Below are positions 1-8,428 of a stretch of 64,000 bases of DNA, one piece after another. The notes beneath the pieces are model-generated. The model saw only the letters and a list, made by a program, of their open reading frames with translations, did not search any database and was not told where the DNA came from. The stretch's first letter is position 1; each line of letters begins with the position of its first letter. The stretch covers positions 2,376,001 to 2,440,000 of the forward strand of contig NZ_CP031167.1 of assembly GCF_004346925.1 (NCBI RefSeq). Reading direction: 5' to 3'. The position numbers and the translations under genes were made by a program. Source of the DNA: Stenotrophomonas sp. ASS1. Its GTDB lineage: Bacteria; Pseudomonadota; Gammaproteobacteria; Xanthomonadales; Xanthomonadaceae.

Positions 1-1
1 G

Positions 2-26
2 TTCAGGCACCAGCCCCGCGCCTGAA
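2..26. terminator. Hairpin at the window edge
   Basis: TTCAGGC at 2-8 pairs with GCCTGAA at 20-26 around an 11-base loop. No T-run follows on either side, so it could end a gene lying outside the window or be a plain intergenic hairpin. Confidence 0.35.
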
Positions 27-39
27 TGCTGCGGCCTGC

Positions 40-77
40 GTCCACGCAATCTCGACACAATCTCGACCGAGTCTCCA
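40..77. promoter_or_regulatory. 11-bp-spaced direct repeats, likely response-regulator site
   Basis: The pentamers GTCCA (40), CTCGA (51), CTCGA (62) and CTCCA (73) lie exactly 11 bp apart on one face of the helix. OmpR-family regulators typically bind such direct repeats. A related array with the identical 13-mer TCCACGCAATCTC occurs at 2605-2645, upstream of the ABC-type membrane gene. The simplest reading is a binding site for the response regulator encoded at 743-1459. This is inference from spacing and duplication. Confidence 0.55.
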
Positions 78-122
78 TCAACGGTCGCTAGCCTCGTCGG
101 CCTCGCCGACTGCCCGCCTGCC

Positions 123-689
123 GTGTCCCTTTCCCATCCAGACCTGCCACCCATCGATGTGCGCCGTGCCTACCTGGCGTGGTGTGCGCCTTCGCCGTGG
201 TTGATCGCCGTCGTGTTGGCATCGACCACCAGCTGGATGCTGGCCGCGCCGGATCCGTTACCCCCGCTGCTGGCGGGCTTCGGGGCGGCCGCCCTGGTGG
301 GGTTCCGCAGCGATGGGCCCGGTGGCACTGGCCGTTCCGGCGCACTCGCGTCGCTGGCGCTGATTGGTCTGGCGGTCTGGGCGGCAACGCACCCGGTCGC
401 CGACGCCACCCTGCATCTGCTGCTCGCCCTAGCCACTCTCGTGGTCGTCGCCCTGCTGGCACTGCGCCTGCGCGCCATCCTGGGCATGGCCTTGCGGCTG
501 CAGGCCCGGGTAGATACCACTCCCATGGCATCGCGCTGGAGCAAGCTGCCGGCGGCGGTGTCCACCCTGATGCTGCAGCAGCTGCGCGGCGCAGGTGCAG
601 TGGAACCGAGTCTGCGGCGCACGCTGGTGCTGGCCACCCTGGCCTGGGCTGCCAACGAAGAGGCGCAGGACATGCAGTGCCGACGATGA
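123..689 (+). CDS. Small inner-membrane protein of unknown function
   Basis: A 188-residue protein from a GTG start, not assigned to a family. Hydrophobic stretches at about residues 25-43, 46-61, 74-92 and 95-124 suggest four membrane helices followed by a cytoplasmic tail of about 60 residues rich in Arg and Leu. No catalytic motif is visible. It ends 53 bp before the response-regulator gene on the same strand and probably heads that operon. The repeat array at 40-77 sits just upstream. No clear ribosome-binding site precedes the GTG; an alternative in-frame GTG at 159 is possible. Either it is an accessory of the two-component system or an unrelated first gene of the transcript. Confidence 0.5.
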   Translation: MSLSHPDLPPIDVRRAYLAWCAPSPWLIAVVLASTTSWMLAAPDPLPPLLAGFGAAALVGFRSDGPGGTGRSGALASLALIGLAVWAATHPVADATLHLLLALATLVVVALLALRLRAILGMALRLQARVDTTPMASRWSKLPAAVSTLMLQQLRGAGAVEPSLRRTLVLATLAWAANEEAQDMQCRR

Positions 690-742
690 CCCTGCCCCAG
701 ATCCCGCCCTTGCCCACCCTTGCCCCGAACCCGCAGCACGCA

Positions 743-1459
743 ATGAAACACGATCTCCGTACCCGACAGGCACCCTTGGTGCTGATTGCCGAAGATGAGG
801 GCGAAATCGCCGACATCCTCAGTGCCTACCTGGCCCGTTCCGGCCTGCGCAGCGCCCGCGCCGCCGACGGTGAGGCGGCACTCGCCAGCCACCGCCAACT
901 GCGTCCGGACCTGGTGCTGCTGGATGTGCAGATGCCAAAACTGGATGGCTGGCAGGTGCTGAGCGAACTGCGACGGATCGGCAACACCCCGGTCATCATG
1001 CTCACTGCGCTCGACCAGGACGTGGACAAGCTGACCGGCCTGCGCGTGGGCGCCGACGACTACGTGGCCAAGCCGTTCAATCCGGCCGAGATCGTCGCCC
1101 GCATCCAGGCCGTGCTGCGCCGGAGTTCCCGGCCCCTGGTCGAAGCGCCCAACGGGTTGATCCGCCAAGGGCCCTTCGAGATCGACCTGCGCAGCCACGA
1201 GGTGACCGTGCGCCATGGCGAGCAGGTGCACGAGCTGAACTTCACCCTCACCGAGTTCCGGCTGCTGGTGCATATGGCACGCGCGCCGCGGCAGGTGCAT
1301 GCGCGGGTGGATCTGCTGCATGCCTGCCTGCCCGAAGGCGATGCGCAGGAACGCACCGTCGACAGCCATGTCAGCAAACTGCGGCGCAAGCTGGAGGATG
1401 TCGGCGTAATCGGCATTCCCGCCACCATTCGCGGCGTCGGCTACCGCTTCCTGGACTGA
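743..1459 (+). CDS. OmpR-family response regulator, AdeR/BaeR-like
   Basis: A 238-residue DNA-binding response regulator. The receiver domain (about residues 10-125) has the acidic pocket E17-D18-E19, the phosphoacceptor D61 in LLDVQMP, T88 and K110 in AKPF. The OmpR-type winged helix fills about 140-237, ending in RTVDSHVSKLRRKLE and GVGYRF. The strings VIMLTALDQDVDK and GADDYVAKPFNP closely recall AdeR of Acinetobacter and SmeRy of S. maltophilia, regulators of RND efflux pumps. No pump is adjacent here, so targets are open. The ATG at 743 gives the normal length; the frame is open further upstream but inside the preceding gene. The stop codon abuts the kinase start, so both are translated together. 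Confidence 0.9.
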   Translation: MKHDLRTRQAPLVLIAEDEGEIADILSAYLARSGLRSARAADGEAALASHRQLRPDLVLLDVQMPKLDGWQVLSELRRIGNTPVIMLTALDQDVDKLTGLRVGADDYVAKPFNPAEIVARIQAVLRRSSRPLVEAPNGLIRQGPFEIDLRSHEVTVRHGEQVHELNFTLTEFRLLVHMARAPRQVHARVDLLHACLPEGDAQERTVDSHVSKLRRKLEDVGVIGIPATIRGVGYRFLD

Positions 1460-2539
1460 ATGATGAACCCCAAAGGCAAGAGCATCGGACGCCAGATCAC
1501 GCTGTCCATCACGGTGGCCTCGCTGTGTTCGACGGTGCTGTCGATCAGCGGCTTCTACCTGTTCTATTACCTCATGGAGGTGTTCTATCCGCGCTGGTAC
1601 GACGAGCCGGAAACGATCATGCCGTCCGGGCTGGAATGGCTGTGGATCGGATTGACCGCCACCGTGGTCGTCATCTTCGCCACGCTGGTCGCCTCGCGCC
1701 TGACCCGGCGCATCATCACGCCGTTGAACTCGGTGGCCGAAAGCCTGCGCCGGGTCGCCAGTGGCGATCTGGAAGCGCGTGCACGCGGTGGTGATACCAC
1801 GATGGCCGAAGCGGCCACGCTGGTCAGCGATTTCAACTCCATGGCAGAACGGCTGAGCCGGATGTCCGAGAACCGGGTGTTCTGGAACGCGGCGATCGCG
1901 CATGAACTGCGCACGCCGATGACCATCCTGCGCGGCCGCCTGCAGGGCATCGCCGAAGGCGTGTTCGAGCCTGGCCCGGAGCAGTTCAACAGCATGCTCA
2001 CCCAGCTGGAAGGCCTCACCCGCATCATCGAGGACCTGCGCGTGGTCAGCCTGGCCGAGAGTGGCCACCTGGATCTGCGCCTGCAGCGCAGCGATGTCAG
2101 TGTGCAGGTGGCCGCGGTGGTTGAAGCGATGTCCGAGGCACTGACCGAGAGTGGTTTCTCGGTGACATTGGACGCACGACCTTCGCTGGCCGACTGCGAT
2201 CCTGCACGCATCCGCCAGGCAGTACTGGCACTGTTGGAGAATGCGCGCCGCCATGCCATTCCCTGCCCGCTGCGGGTGTACGTGACGCTGGCCGAAGGCC
2301 ATTGCACCGTCACGGTGGAAGATAGCGGCCCCGGCGTGCCGGACGACCTTCGCGACAGCATCTTCGAAGCCTTCCAGCGCACGGATGTCTCGCGTTCGCG
2401 GCAGAGTGGTGGCTCCGGGCTTGGCCTGGCCGTGGTGCGTGCGATTGCCGTGGCCCATCACGGAACAGCGCTATGCCGGGCCACCGAACGTGGTGGCAGT
2501 GCCTTCGAAATCCGCTGGCCGGTGCATGCCCGCCGTTGA
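1460..2539 (+). CDS. Sensor histidine kinase, AdeS/BaeS-like
   Basis: A 359-residue membrane sensor and partner of the preceding regulator, starting directly after its stop codon (an ATG at 1463 is an equal alternative). It has membrane helices at about residues 15-38 and 58-79 with only a short periplasmic loop of about 20 residues, so it may sense signals within the membrane. A HAMP linker follows (about 80-132), then the dimerisation/phosphorylation helix with H148 in IAHELRTPM. The ATPase domain shows the N-box LENARRH, the G1 box DSGPGVPD and the G2 box GGSGLGLAVV. All catalytic motifs are present. Confidence 0.9.
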   Translation: MMNPKGKSIGRQITLSITVASLCSTVLSISGFYLFYYLMEVFYPRWYDEPETIMPSGLEWLWIGLTATVVVIFATLVASRLTRRIITPLNSVAESLRRVASGDLEARARGGDTTMAEAATLVSDFNSMAERLSRMSENRVFWNAAIAHELRTPMTILRGRLQGIAEGVFEPGPEQFNSMLTQLEGLTRIIEDLRVVSLAESGHLDLRLQRSDVSVQVAAVVEAMSEALTESGFSVTLDARPSLADCDPARIRQAVLALLENARRHAIPCPLRVYVTLAEGHCTVTVEDSGPGVPDDLRDSIFEAFQRTDVSRSRQSGGSGLGLAVVRAIAVAHHGTALCRATERGGSAFEIRWPVHARR

Positions 2540-2558
2540 GGCGGTAGACACTGCCCTG

Positions 2559-2580
2559 GTAGCGGCCCACCTTGGTGGAC
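2559..2580. repeat. Single SMAG-like half palindrome
   Basis: GTAG followed by CCCACC-TT-GGTGG, the half-element found as pairs elsewhere in the window. It lies just after the kinase gene and before the second 11-bp repeat array. Confidence 0.6.
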
Positions 2581-2604
2581 ATTCGCATCGCTGAACGGCG
2601 CCGG

Positions 2605-2645
2605 TTTCTCCACGCAATCTCCATCGTCCCTCCATGCCTTCTCCA
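2605..2645. promoter_or_regulatory. Second 11-bp-spaced direct repeat array
   Basis: CTCCA occurs at 2608, 2619, 2630 and 2641, each step exactly 11 bp. It shares the 13-mer TCCACGCAATCTC with the array at 41-53. A GATACT sequence resembling a -10 box follows at 2656-2661. Likely the operator through which the neighbouring regulator controls the gene starting at 2728. Confidence 0.55.
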
Positions 2646-2727
2646 AAGGGCTGCAGATACTGGGCGCGATCCGGGAGATGGCAGGCATCCGTCCCCTGCC
2701 CTGACTCCGACCCACCCAGGCATCCCC

Positions 2728-3654
2728 ATGCCCCCCCCACACGATCCGGCGGCCGCCGCCGGCAGCATCGGCCAGCAGAACGCGGCCGCCACTCTCAAGG
2801 CCATCCTGCGAACCTATCCGTGGCAGCTCACCGGCACCTTTTCGCTGGTGGCGCTGGAAAATGCGCTGCTGCTGGCGTATCCGCTGTTTGCCGGCTTCGC
2901 GGTGGACGCGATCATCCGCGGCAACATCGGCCATGCCATTTCCTACGCCGGCGTGGTGCTGCTGTTCTGGCTGGTCGGTGCTGCCCGCCGTGCGGTCGAT
3001 ACCCGTACCTTCACCCGCATCTATGCCGACCTGGCGGTGAACGTGGTGCAGGCGCAGCGCAGGCTGGGCCACGCCACCTCCACCTCGGCCGCGCGTGTTG
3101 TGCTGGCCCGTGAGTTCGTCGACTTCTTCGAAAAGCACGTGCCGATCATCGCCACCGCGCTCGTATCAATGTTTGGTGCGGCGGTGATGCTGCTGGTGAT
3201 CGAACCGCTGGTGGGCGCCGCGAGCCTGATCGCCCTGCTCGGCGCAGTGTTGTTGATGCCGTCGTTCGCACGCCGCAACGAGCAGCTGCATGGACGCCTG
3301 AACAACCGGCTGGAACATGAGATCCGCCTGGTCGACCGGGTCAGTCCCTCGGTGCTGCGTCGCCACTACACCACGCTGTCGCGGCTGCGCATCCTGCTCT
3401 CGGACCGAGAAGCTGGGGCCTTCGTGGTGGTGGGTGCGGCGGCGGCGGTGTTGTTCGCGCTGACCATCGGCCGTCTCGCCACCACCGACGGTGTGACGCC
3501 GGGTCATGTGTATGCGGTGATGACCTATCTGTGGACGTTCGTCGGCAGCCTGGATGATGCACCGTCGATGGTGGATCAGCTGGCGCGGTTGAAGGACATC
3601 GGCCGCCGCGTCAGCCCGGGCATGGAAGACGCGGAGCACAAGGATGCCGCTTGA
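2728..3654 (+). CDS. ABC-transporter-type six-helix membrane domain protein
   Basis: A 308-residue protein resembling the stand-alone ABC transmembrane domains of the ABC_membrane_3 type. Helices are visible around residues 32-50, 64-84, 128-150, 155-178, 234-256 and 266-284. No Walker A, signature or Walker B motif exists in it or next to it, so it is not a complete transporter. The loop EFVDFFEKHVP is typical of this family as I remember it. The ATG at 2728 is chosen because the upstream in-frame sequence is the regulatory region. It lies after the kinase gene and behind a repeat array, so it is probably a target of that system. Its last 20 codons are the start of a 167-bp unit present three times in tandem. 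Confidence 0.7.
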   Translation: MPPPHDPAAAAGSIGQQNAAATLKAILRTYPWQLTGTFSLVALENALLLAYPLFAGFAVDAIIRGNIGHAISYAGVVLLFWLVGAARRAVDTRTFTRIYADLAVNVVQAQRRLGHATSTSAARVVLAREFVDFFEKHVPIIATALVSMFGAAVMLLVIEPLVGAASLIALLGAVLLMPSFARRNEQLHGRLNNRLEHEIRLVDRVSPSVLRRHYTTLSRLRILLSDREAGAFVVVGAAAAVLFALTIGRLATTDGVTPGHVYAVMTYLWTFVGSLDDAPSMVDQLARLKDIGRRVSPGMEDAEHKDAA

Positions 3655-4092
3655 CCGGTAGATGCCCGCCTTGGTGGGCACCGATACATCGCGGCGCCAA
3701 CCAAGGTTGGCGACTACCAAGGCAACAGTGCCAACCAGGATTGGCGGTTACCTCGCGGAAGGACATCGGCCGCCGCGTCAGCCCGGGCATGGAAGACGAG
3801 GAGCACAAGGATGCCGCTTGACCGGTAGATGCCCGCCTTGGTGGGCACCGATACATCGCGGCGCCAACCAAGGTTGGCGACTACCAGGGCAACGGTGCCA
3901 ACCAGGATTGGCGATTATCTAGCGGAAGGACATCGGCCGCCGCGTCAGCCCGGGCATGGAGGATGCTGAGCGCAAGGACGCCGCTTGACCGGTAGACGCC
4001 CACCTTGGTGGGCACCGACACATCGCGGGGCCAACCAAGGTTGGCGACTACCGGGGCAACGGTGCCAACCAGGATTGGCGGTTACCTCGCGC
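3592..4092. repeat. 167-bp unit in three tandem copies
   Basis: Copies start at 3592, 3759 and 3926 and differ by only a few bases. Each contains the last 20 codons and stop of the preceding gene, then two SMAG-like palindromes (CCCGCC or CCCACC-TT-GGTGGG and CCAACC-AA-GGTTGG) and a variant CCAACC-AGGA-TTGG. The third copy supplies the TAA stop of the convergent TetR gene at 4082-4084. This looks like a recent local tandem duplication, not a mobile element. Confidence 0.9.
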
Positions 4093-4696
4093 CTGCCATG
4101 CGCCCGCACATCGCCAATGCACCGATGATCAACGCTTCCATGCTGCGGTCGAACTCGGCCTCCTGCGCCTTCCGATCCAGCGGGCGTCGCGTGGTATCCA
4201 CCACCGCATGCCGCGAGTACACGGTGTCGGCCAACGCCACGGCGTGATACGCCACGGTCGACAGCAGCCACGCTGCCTGCTCCAGCGGCAGATCGTGCAC
4301 GCGACTGAACTCGGCATGGTGGCGCTGGATGCGGGCCAGCATCTCCGGCGTCTTCGCGCCGTGGCTGACCAGGAAGGGCGCCAGGCCCGGATTGGCATCC
4401 ACCAGCGCCCGCAATGAACGCTGGAATGCGCGAAGGTCCGCTTCGATGGAAACATCGGCGTCGGCATCCAGTGCCGGTGCCTGCCAACGCTCGAAGATCG
4501 CCTCGGCCACCAGCTCGCGCAGTGCCGCCAGATTCGCCACATGCTTGTACAGCGCGATGTGGCTGACCCCCAGCGCCGCCGCCACGCCCACGAAGCTCAG
4601 CTCCGGCAGCGTCATGGCAATGCCGGCGTCGGCGATGCGCTCGCGGGTGATGCTGGGCGGTCGCCCACGGGCAGCGGTCTTTTTCGGTGCAGCCAT
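4082..4696 (-). CDS. TetR-family repressor of the first iron cassette
   Basis: A 204-residue TetR-type regulator. After a basic GRPPS stretch the N-terminal helix-turn-helix (about residues 16-60) contains GVAAALGVSHIALYKHV; the C-terminal part is the ligand/dimer domain. Start chosen at 4696 because AGGA lies 9 bases before it. It is divergent from the siderophore-interacting protein gene, with an inverted repeat at 4813-4835 between them. It is paralogous to the regulator at 11612-12196: the helix-turn-helix, the GLAPFL/GLPPYL region and the LPLEQAAWLL/LPLDKARWLL segment align. Its last codons and stop lie in the third copy of the 167-bp repeat, so the C-terminus GAR may be repeat-derived. 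Confidence 0.85.
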   Translation of the reverse strand: MAAPKKTAARGRPPSITRERIADAGIAMTLPELSFVGVAAALGVSHIALYKHVANLAALRELVAEAIFERWQAPALDADADVSIEADLRAFQRSLRALVDANPGLAPFLVSHGAKTPEMLARIQRHHAEFSRVHDLPLEQAAWLLSTVAYHAVALADTVYSRHAVVDTTRRPLDRKAQEAEFDRSMEALIIGALAMCGRMAGAR

Positions 4697-4812
4697 GCGG
4701 TAACGGTTCCTGCGCGGTGCGCGGGCAAGGGCTGTCATGGTGGTCCGCAGCGACGCCGCGGTCAACGCGTCGCTGCGGTCCGTGGACAGGCCCCGGTTGC
4801 GGCGCGATCAAT

Positions 4813-4835
4813 TTAGTTTACTATGATGTAACTAA
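4813..4835. promoter_or_regulatory. Putative TetR operator/promoter, first iron cassette
   Basis: TTAGTT at 4813 and AACTAA at 4830 form an inverted repeat with an 11-base spacer, inside the only AT-rich stretch of the divergent intergenic region. The paralogous cassette has TTAGTT and AACTAA with a 10-base spacer at 12247-12268, also followed by TTCG. Recurrence before both paralogous TetR genes supports an operator. Confidence 0.55.
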
Positions 4836-4866
4836 TTCGCATTTGCAGTGTCCAGGATCGTTGTCG

Positions 4867-5703
4867 ATGTCCGCGTCCCCCACTTCAATCACCCCGGCCG
4901 GGCCGCTGCGCGGCGCCGACCATGATCGCGGCCTGCAGGCGCTGCAGGTCCAGGTGGTCGCGGTTGCACAGCCGTGCGCCAGCCTGCTGCGCCTCGTGGT
5001 CCAGCTGCCGGAACATGCAGAACTCGCGCCCTGGCAGCGTGCCAACACCGCCGTGCGCATCCAGCTCGGCGCCACGTTCGGCGATGTGTCACGGATCTAC
5101 ACCGTGCGCAGCCTCGATCCCAACACCCGCCAGTTCACCCTGGACGTAGTGCTGCACGAGGCGCCGGGGCCGATGCTGGCCTGGGTACGTGCGCTGCGCC
5201 CCGGTGATGCCTTCGTTCTGACCGGACCGCGCCCCCATCTGCAGGTACCGCAGCGCGAGGGCACCTGCGCCCTCCTGTTCGCCGACCCAAGCGCCATCCC
5301 TGCCCTGTTTGCATTGCTGCAGCAGTGGCCGGCCGACCTGCGCGCAGAGGCCTGGATCGCCTCGGATGATGCATTCCCGGTAGACGAACTGCCCGCCATT
5401 GAAGGTGTCTGCGTGCTCCGCCTCGCCACCGGTGACGTGCCGTTGCTGCAGCAGGCGCGCCAACTGCGGCCGGAACCCGGCAGCACGGTCTGGGCGGCCG
5501 GCGAGCGCGAGGAAATGCGTGCCCTGCGCCGCCACTTCATCGAAACGGTCGGCCTGCCACGCAGCGACGTTGCCGTGGCCGGCTACTGGAAACGTGGCGA
5601 GACCACCACCGAGACCGACCAGCGTCGCCGCCGCAACTACGAGCGCGTGCTGGCACGCGGCGGTGGCCTGCAGGACCTCGACGACCTCGCCGACGATATC
5701 TGA
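4867..5703 (+). CDS. Siderophore-interacting protein (FAD-dependent ferric-siderophore reductase)
   Basis: A 278-residue cytoplasmic SIP/ViuB-type flavoprotein that reduces Fe(III) in imported siderophore to release iron. The FAD-binding motif is RIYTVR at residues 76-81. The family-typical GYWKRG is at 239-244, followed by a basic, charged tail. The C-terminal half matches the NAD(P)H-binding SIP domain. Start chosen at the ATG that gives the family's normal N-terminus. It is divergent from the TetR gene and 195 bp upstream of the receptor gene on the same strand, so reduction and uptake are probably co-regulated. Confidence 0.9.
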   Translation: MSASPTSITPAGPLRGADHDRGLQALQVQVVAVAQPCASLLRLVVQLPEHAELAPWQRANTAVRIQLGATFGDVSRIYTVRSLDPNTRQFTLDVVLHEAPGPMLAWVRALRPGDAFVLTGPRPHLQVPQREGTCALLFADPSAIPALFALLQQWPADLRAEAWIASDDAFPVDELPAIEGVCVLRLATGDVPLLQQARQLRPEPGSTVWAAGEREEMRALRRHFIETVGLPRSDVAVAGYWKRGETTTETDQRRRRNYERVLARGGGLQDLDDLADDI

Positions 5704-5774
5704 TCCACCCCGCAGTATCCGCGCCCCGCGCTTCGTTCCACCCAGCCACAGATCGCCCACGCACCTCGCGTGCA

Positions 5775-5795
5775 GCACTGCCACACCGGCAGTGC
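5775..5795. terminator. Hairpin between SIP and receptor genes
   Basis: GCACTGCC at 5775 pairs with GGCAGTGC at 5788 around the loop ACACC. There is no T-run; it may moderate read-through between the two genes or stabilise an mRNA end. Confidence 0.35.
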
Positions 5796-5898
5796 CGTGC
5801 CCTCTGCCAGCCATTCCACAGCCCGCGTCGTCCTGCCCCTGCAGGTCACAGACGGCGCCGTGCTGGCCGATCGCACGACCCACCACACGAGAACCGCC

Positions 5899-8076
5899 AT
5901 GTCCCTCCCCCTGCGAACCCTGCCCCTCCCACGCCGCTCGGCGCTGTCTCTGGCCGCCCGTGCGGCGTTGCTGCCCACCCTGCTGATCGCCACCGCCGCA
6001 CACGCCAACGATGCACCTGATGGCGCCCGCCAGTTGCCCACCGTGAACGTGCGCGCCGACAAGACCGCACCCACCGATACCTACGCCGGCGGCCAGGTCA
6101 CGCGCGGCAGCGGCGTCGGCCTGCTCGGCGAGCTCGACTTCATGGACACGCCGTTCAACACCACACGCTACACCGCCGAATTCATCGACAACATCCAGGC
6201 GCCGGACCTGGTGCGGGTCATCGCACTGACCGACCCCAGCGTCTACAACAGTGGCTCCAGCGGTGGCATCACCGACTACTTCAACATCCGCGGTTTCGGT
6301 GTCGCCTCGTCGGATATCGGCTTTGGTGGCCTGTACGGGCTGATCCCCTACTACCGCGTCACTCCCGAACTGGCCGAGAACATCGAGGTCCTGAAGGGTC
6401 CGTCCGCGCTGCTCAACGGCATGCCGCCGGGCGGCTCGGTGGGCGGTGCGGTGAACGTGGTACCCAAGCGTGCAGGCGACACACCGCTGACCCGCTTCAC
6501 CGCCAGCTACGGCAGCGACGCGCAGTGGGGCGGTCACCTGGATGTCGGCCGCCGCTTCGGCGCGGACAAGCAGTTCGGCGTACGCCTCAATGCCGTGCAT
6601 CGCGACGGCGACACCGCCACCGACCACCAGCAGCACAAGACGCAGCTCGCATCGCTCGGCCTGGACTGGCGTGGTGAGCGCTCGCAGGTGTCGCTGGACC
6701 TGTTCAGCAGCCGCGACCATGTGGATGGCCTCAACCGTGGCGTCTCGCTGGCGCCCGGCCTGGCCGTGCCCCGCCCGCCGAAAGCCAGCACCCTGTTTGC
6801 ACCGGACTGGACCTTCAGCACCGTCAAGGACCAGGCCGCCGCACTGCGCTGGTCGTTCGACATCAATGACTACCTGCAGGCGCATGCCAGCTACGGCCAC
6901 GGCCATACCGATTTCGACTCCATCGCCAGTGCTACCACGCTGATCACCATCACCGCCGGCGACTTCCGCAACAACTTCGCCCACCAGCGCTTCATCTACA
7001 GCAAGGACACCGCCGAAGCCGGATTGTCGGCGCGTTTCCGCACCGGCGCGGTCGATCATGCGCTGGCGATCAGTGCGGCCTGGTACCAGCACGACCAGAA
7101 GTTCGGCTTCAAGCGAAACCTGCTGGCCCGCGATTGGGTAACCAATATCTACAACCCGCAGTGGGGCCCTGCCATCGACCGCAGCTTCAGTGATGCGTCG
7201 CTGCCGAAGACCGCGGAAGTGCGCACCACCAGCTTCGGCATCGCCGATACGCTGTCCTTCATCGATGATCGTGTGCAGCTGACCCTGGGCATCCGTCACC
7301 AGACCGTGCTCAGCGATACCTTCGATGGCGGCACAGGCAAGCGCACCGCACGCTACGACGCCAGCGCCAACACCCCGGCCGGTGCACTGCTGTTCAAGGC
7401 CAGCGACCGCCTGTCACTGTATGCCAACTACATCGAAGGCCTGAGCCAGGGCAGCAACGCCCCGGCAACCGCCGCCAACGCGGGCGACGTGTTCCCGCCG
7501 TTCAAGACCCGCCAGCGCGAGGTCGGTGCCAAGCTCGACTTCGGCCGCTTGGCCAGCGCATTGAGCGTGTACGAGATCGAAAAGCCCAGCTCCTATACCG
7601 ACCCGACCACGAATGTCTTCTCGTTCGGAGGCCAGCAACGCAACCGGGGCGTGGAATGGACCGTGTTCGGCCAGGCCACCGAACAGCTGCGCGTGCTCGG
7701 TGGCATCGGCTGGCTGCAGCCGAAGCTGACCCGTACCCAGGGCGGTATCAACGAAGGCCGGTTGGCGACGGCCACACCGCAATGGCAGGGCAAGCTGGGC
7801 GTCGAATGGGACGTGCCGACCGTGGCCGGCCTCACCCTCACCGGCAACGCGGTCAGCCTGTCCAAGGGCTACATCACTGCTGACAACAGCCAGTGGGTGG
7901 CGGACCGCACCGTGTTCGATCTCGGTGCCCGCTATGCGACGCAAGCGGCCGGCCATCCGCTGGTACTGCGTGCCACCGTGCAGAACGTGACCAACAAAGC
8001 GTACTGGGCCGGCAGCCTCGGCTCGGGGCTGGGCACGCCACGCACCGCCCTGCTGTCGGCCACCGTCGATTTCTGA
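5899..8076 (+). CDS. TonB-dependent siderophore receptor 1
   Basis: A 725-residue outer-membrane receptor for a ferric siderophore. Signal peptide ends near AHA (residue 36). The plug domain (about 45-200) has the conserved IEVLKGPSALLNGMPPGGS segment; the remaining residues form the 22-strand barrel, ending in aromatic ATVDF as needed for outer-membrane assembly. No N-terminal signalling domain is present, so it does not work through an ECF sigma factor. The ATG at 5899 directly precedes the signal peptide; codons upstream do not look like a presequence. It belongs to the same subfamily as the receptor at 12436-14631, with long identical strings in plug and barrel. Substrate is unknown. Confidence 0.92.
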   Translation: MSLPLRTLPLPRRSALSLAARAALLPTLLIATAAHANDAPDGARQLPTVNVRADKTAPTDTYAGGQVTRGSGVGLLGELDFMDTPFNTTRYTAEFIDNIQAPDLVRVIALTDPSVYNSGSSGGITDYFNIRGFGVASSDIGFGGLYGLIPYYRVTPELAENIEVLKGPSALLNGMPPGGSVGGAVNVVPKRAGDTPLTRFTASYGSDAQWGGHLDVGRRFGADKQFGVRLNAVHRDGDTATDHQQHKTQLASLGLDWRGERSQVSLDLFSSRDHVDGLNRGVSLAPGLAVPRPPKASTLFAPDWTFSTVKDQAAALRWSFDINDYLQAHASYGHGHTDFDSIASATTLITITAGDFRNNFAHQRFIYSKDTAEAGLSARFRTGAVDHALAISAAWYQHDQKFGFKRNLLARDWVTNIYNPQWGPAIDRSFSDASLPKTAEVRTTSFGIADTLSFIDDRVQLTLGIRHQTVLSDTFDGGTGKRTARYDASANTPAGALLFKASDRLSLYANYIEGLSQGSNAPATAANAGDVFPPFKTRQREVGAKLDFGRLASALSVYEIEKPSSYTDPTTNVFSFGGQQRNRGVEWTVFGQATEQLRVLGGIGWLQPKLTRTQGGINEGRLATATPQWQGKLGVEWDVPTVAGLTLTGNAVSLSKGYITADNSQWVADRTVFDLGARYATQAAGHPLVLRATVQNVTNKAYWAGSLGSGLGTPRTALLSATVDF

Positions 8077-8128
8077 TCCTGGTTTCAAGGGCGCCACGCC
8101 ATTGCGCGTGGTGCCCTGGAGAAGTGCT

Positions 8129-8428
8129 TTGACCGTTTCCCGTACCGCTTCCGTGCTGACCTGGCTGCCCCTGGTCTCACGCATCGTCGCCGCGCTGTTC
8201 GGCGGTTATGTGCTGGCCGCGCTGTGCAGCATCGCCGCACTGGCGCTGCCCATCGATGGCCGCCAGGCCGTGTTCACCGGCATGCTGGCCAGCTTCCTTC
8301 TATATGCGGGCGCCGTAGTCTGGGTGTTCGCGGTGCGCTCGGCGTGGCGCGCATGGATCGGGCTGATCGTGATCGCCCTGCCGCTGTGGCTGGTCGCGCA
8401 AACGGTCAGCCGGGGAGCGGGCGCATGA
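8129..8428 (+). CDS. DUF3649 membrane protein of iron-uptake operon
   Basis: A small membrane protein of about 99 residues with three hydrophobic helices. DUF3649 proteins are usually found with PepSY-TM and DUF3325 proteins beside siderophore receptors, as here. Start is uncertain: the TTG at 8129 has GGAGAAG a few bases upstream; TTG 8102 and GTG 8108 or 8111 are in the same frame. Its TGA overlaps the ATG of the next gene (ATGA), indicating translational coupling. Likely an accessory of inner-membrane handling of siderophore iron. Confidence 0.75.
   Translation: MTVSRTASVLTWLPLVSRIVAALFGGYVLAALCSIAALALPIDGRQAVFTGMLASFLLYAGAVVWVFAVRSAWRAWIGLIVIALPLWLVAQTVSRGAGA

Noticed and set aside
170-2461. 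Long minus-strand frame opposite the two-component genes
   Set aside because: Shadow frame with no recognisable domain; the plus strand has complete regulator and kinase motifs.
743-2539. SmeRySy or the AdeRS regulator of an adjacent RND pump
   Set aside because: Sequence is similar, but no pump genes follow or precede within the window, so no specific name was given.
3592-4092. Insertion sequence or MITE
   Set aside because: The repeated unit includes the end of a coding gene and has no terminal inverted repeats or target duplications; a tandem duplication is simpler.
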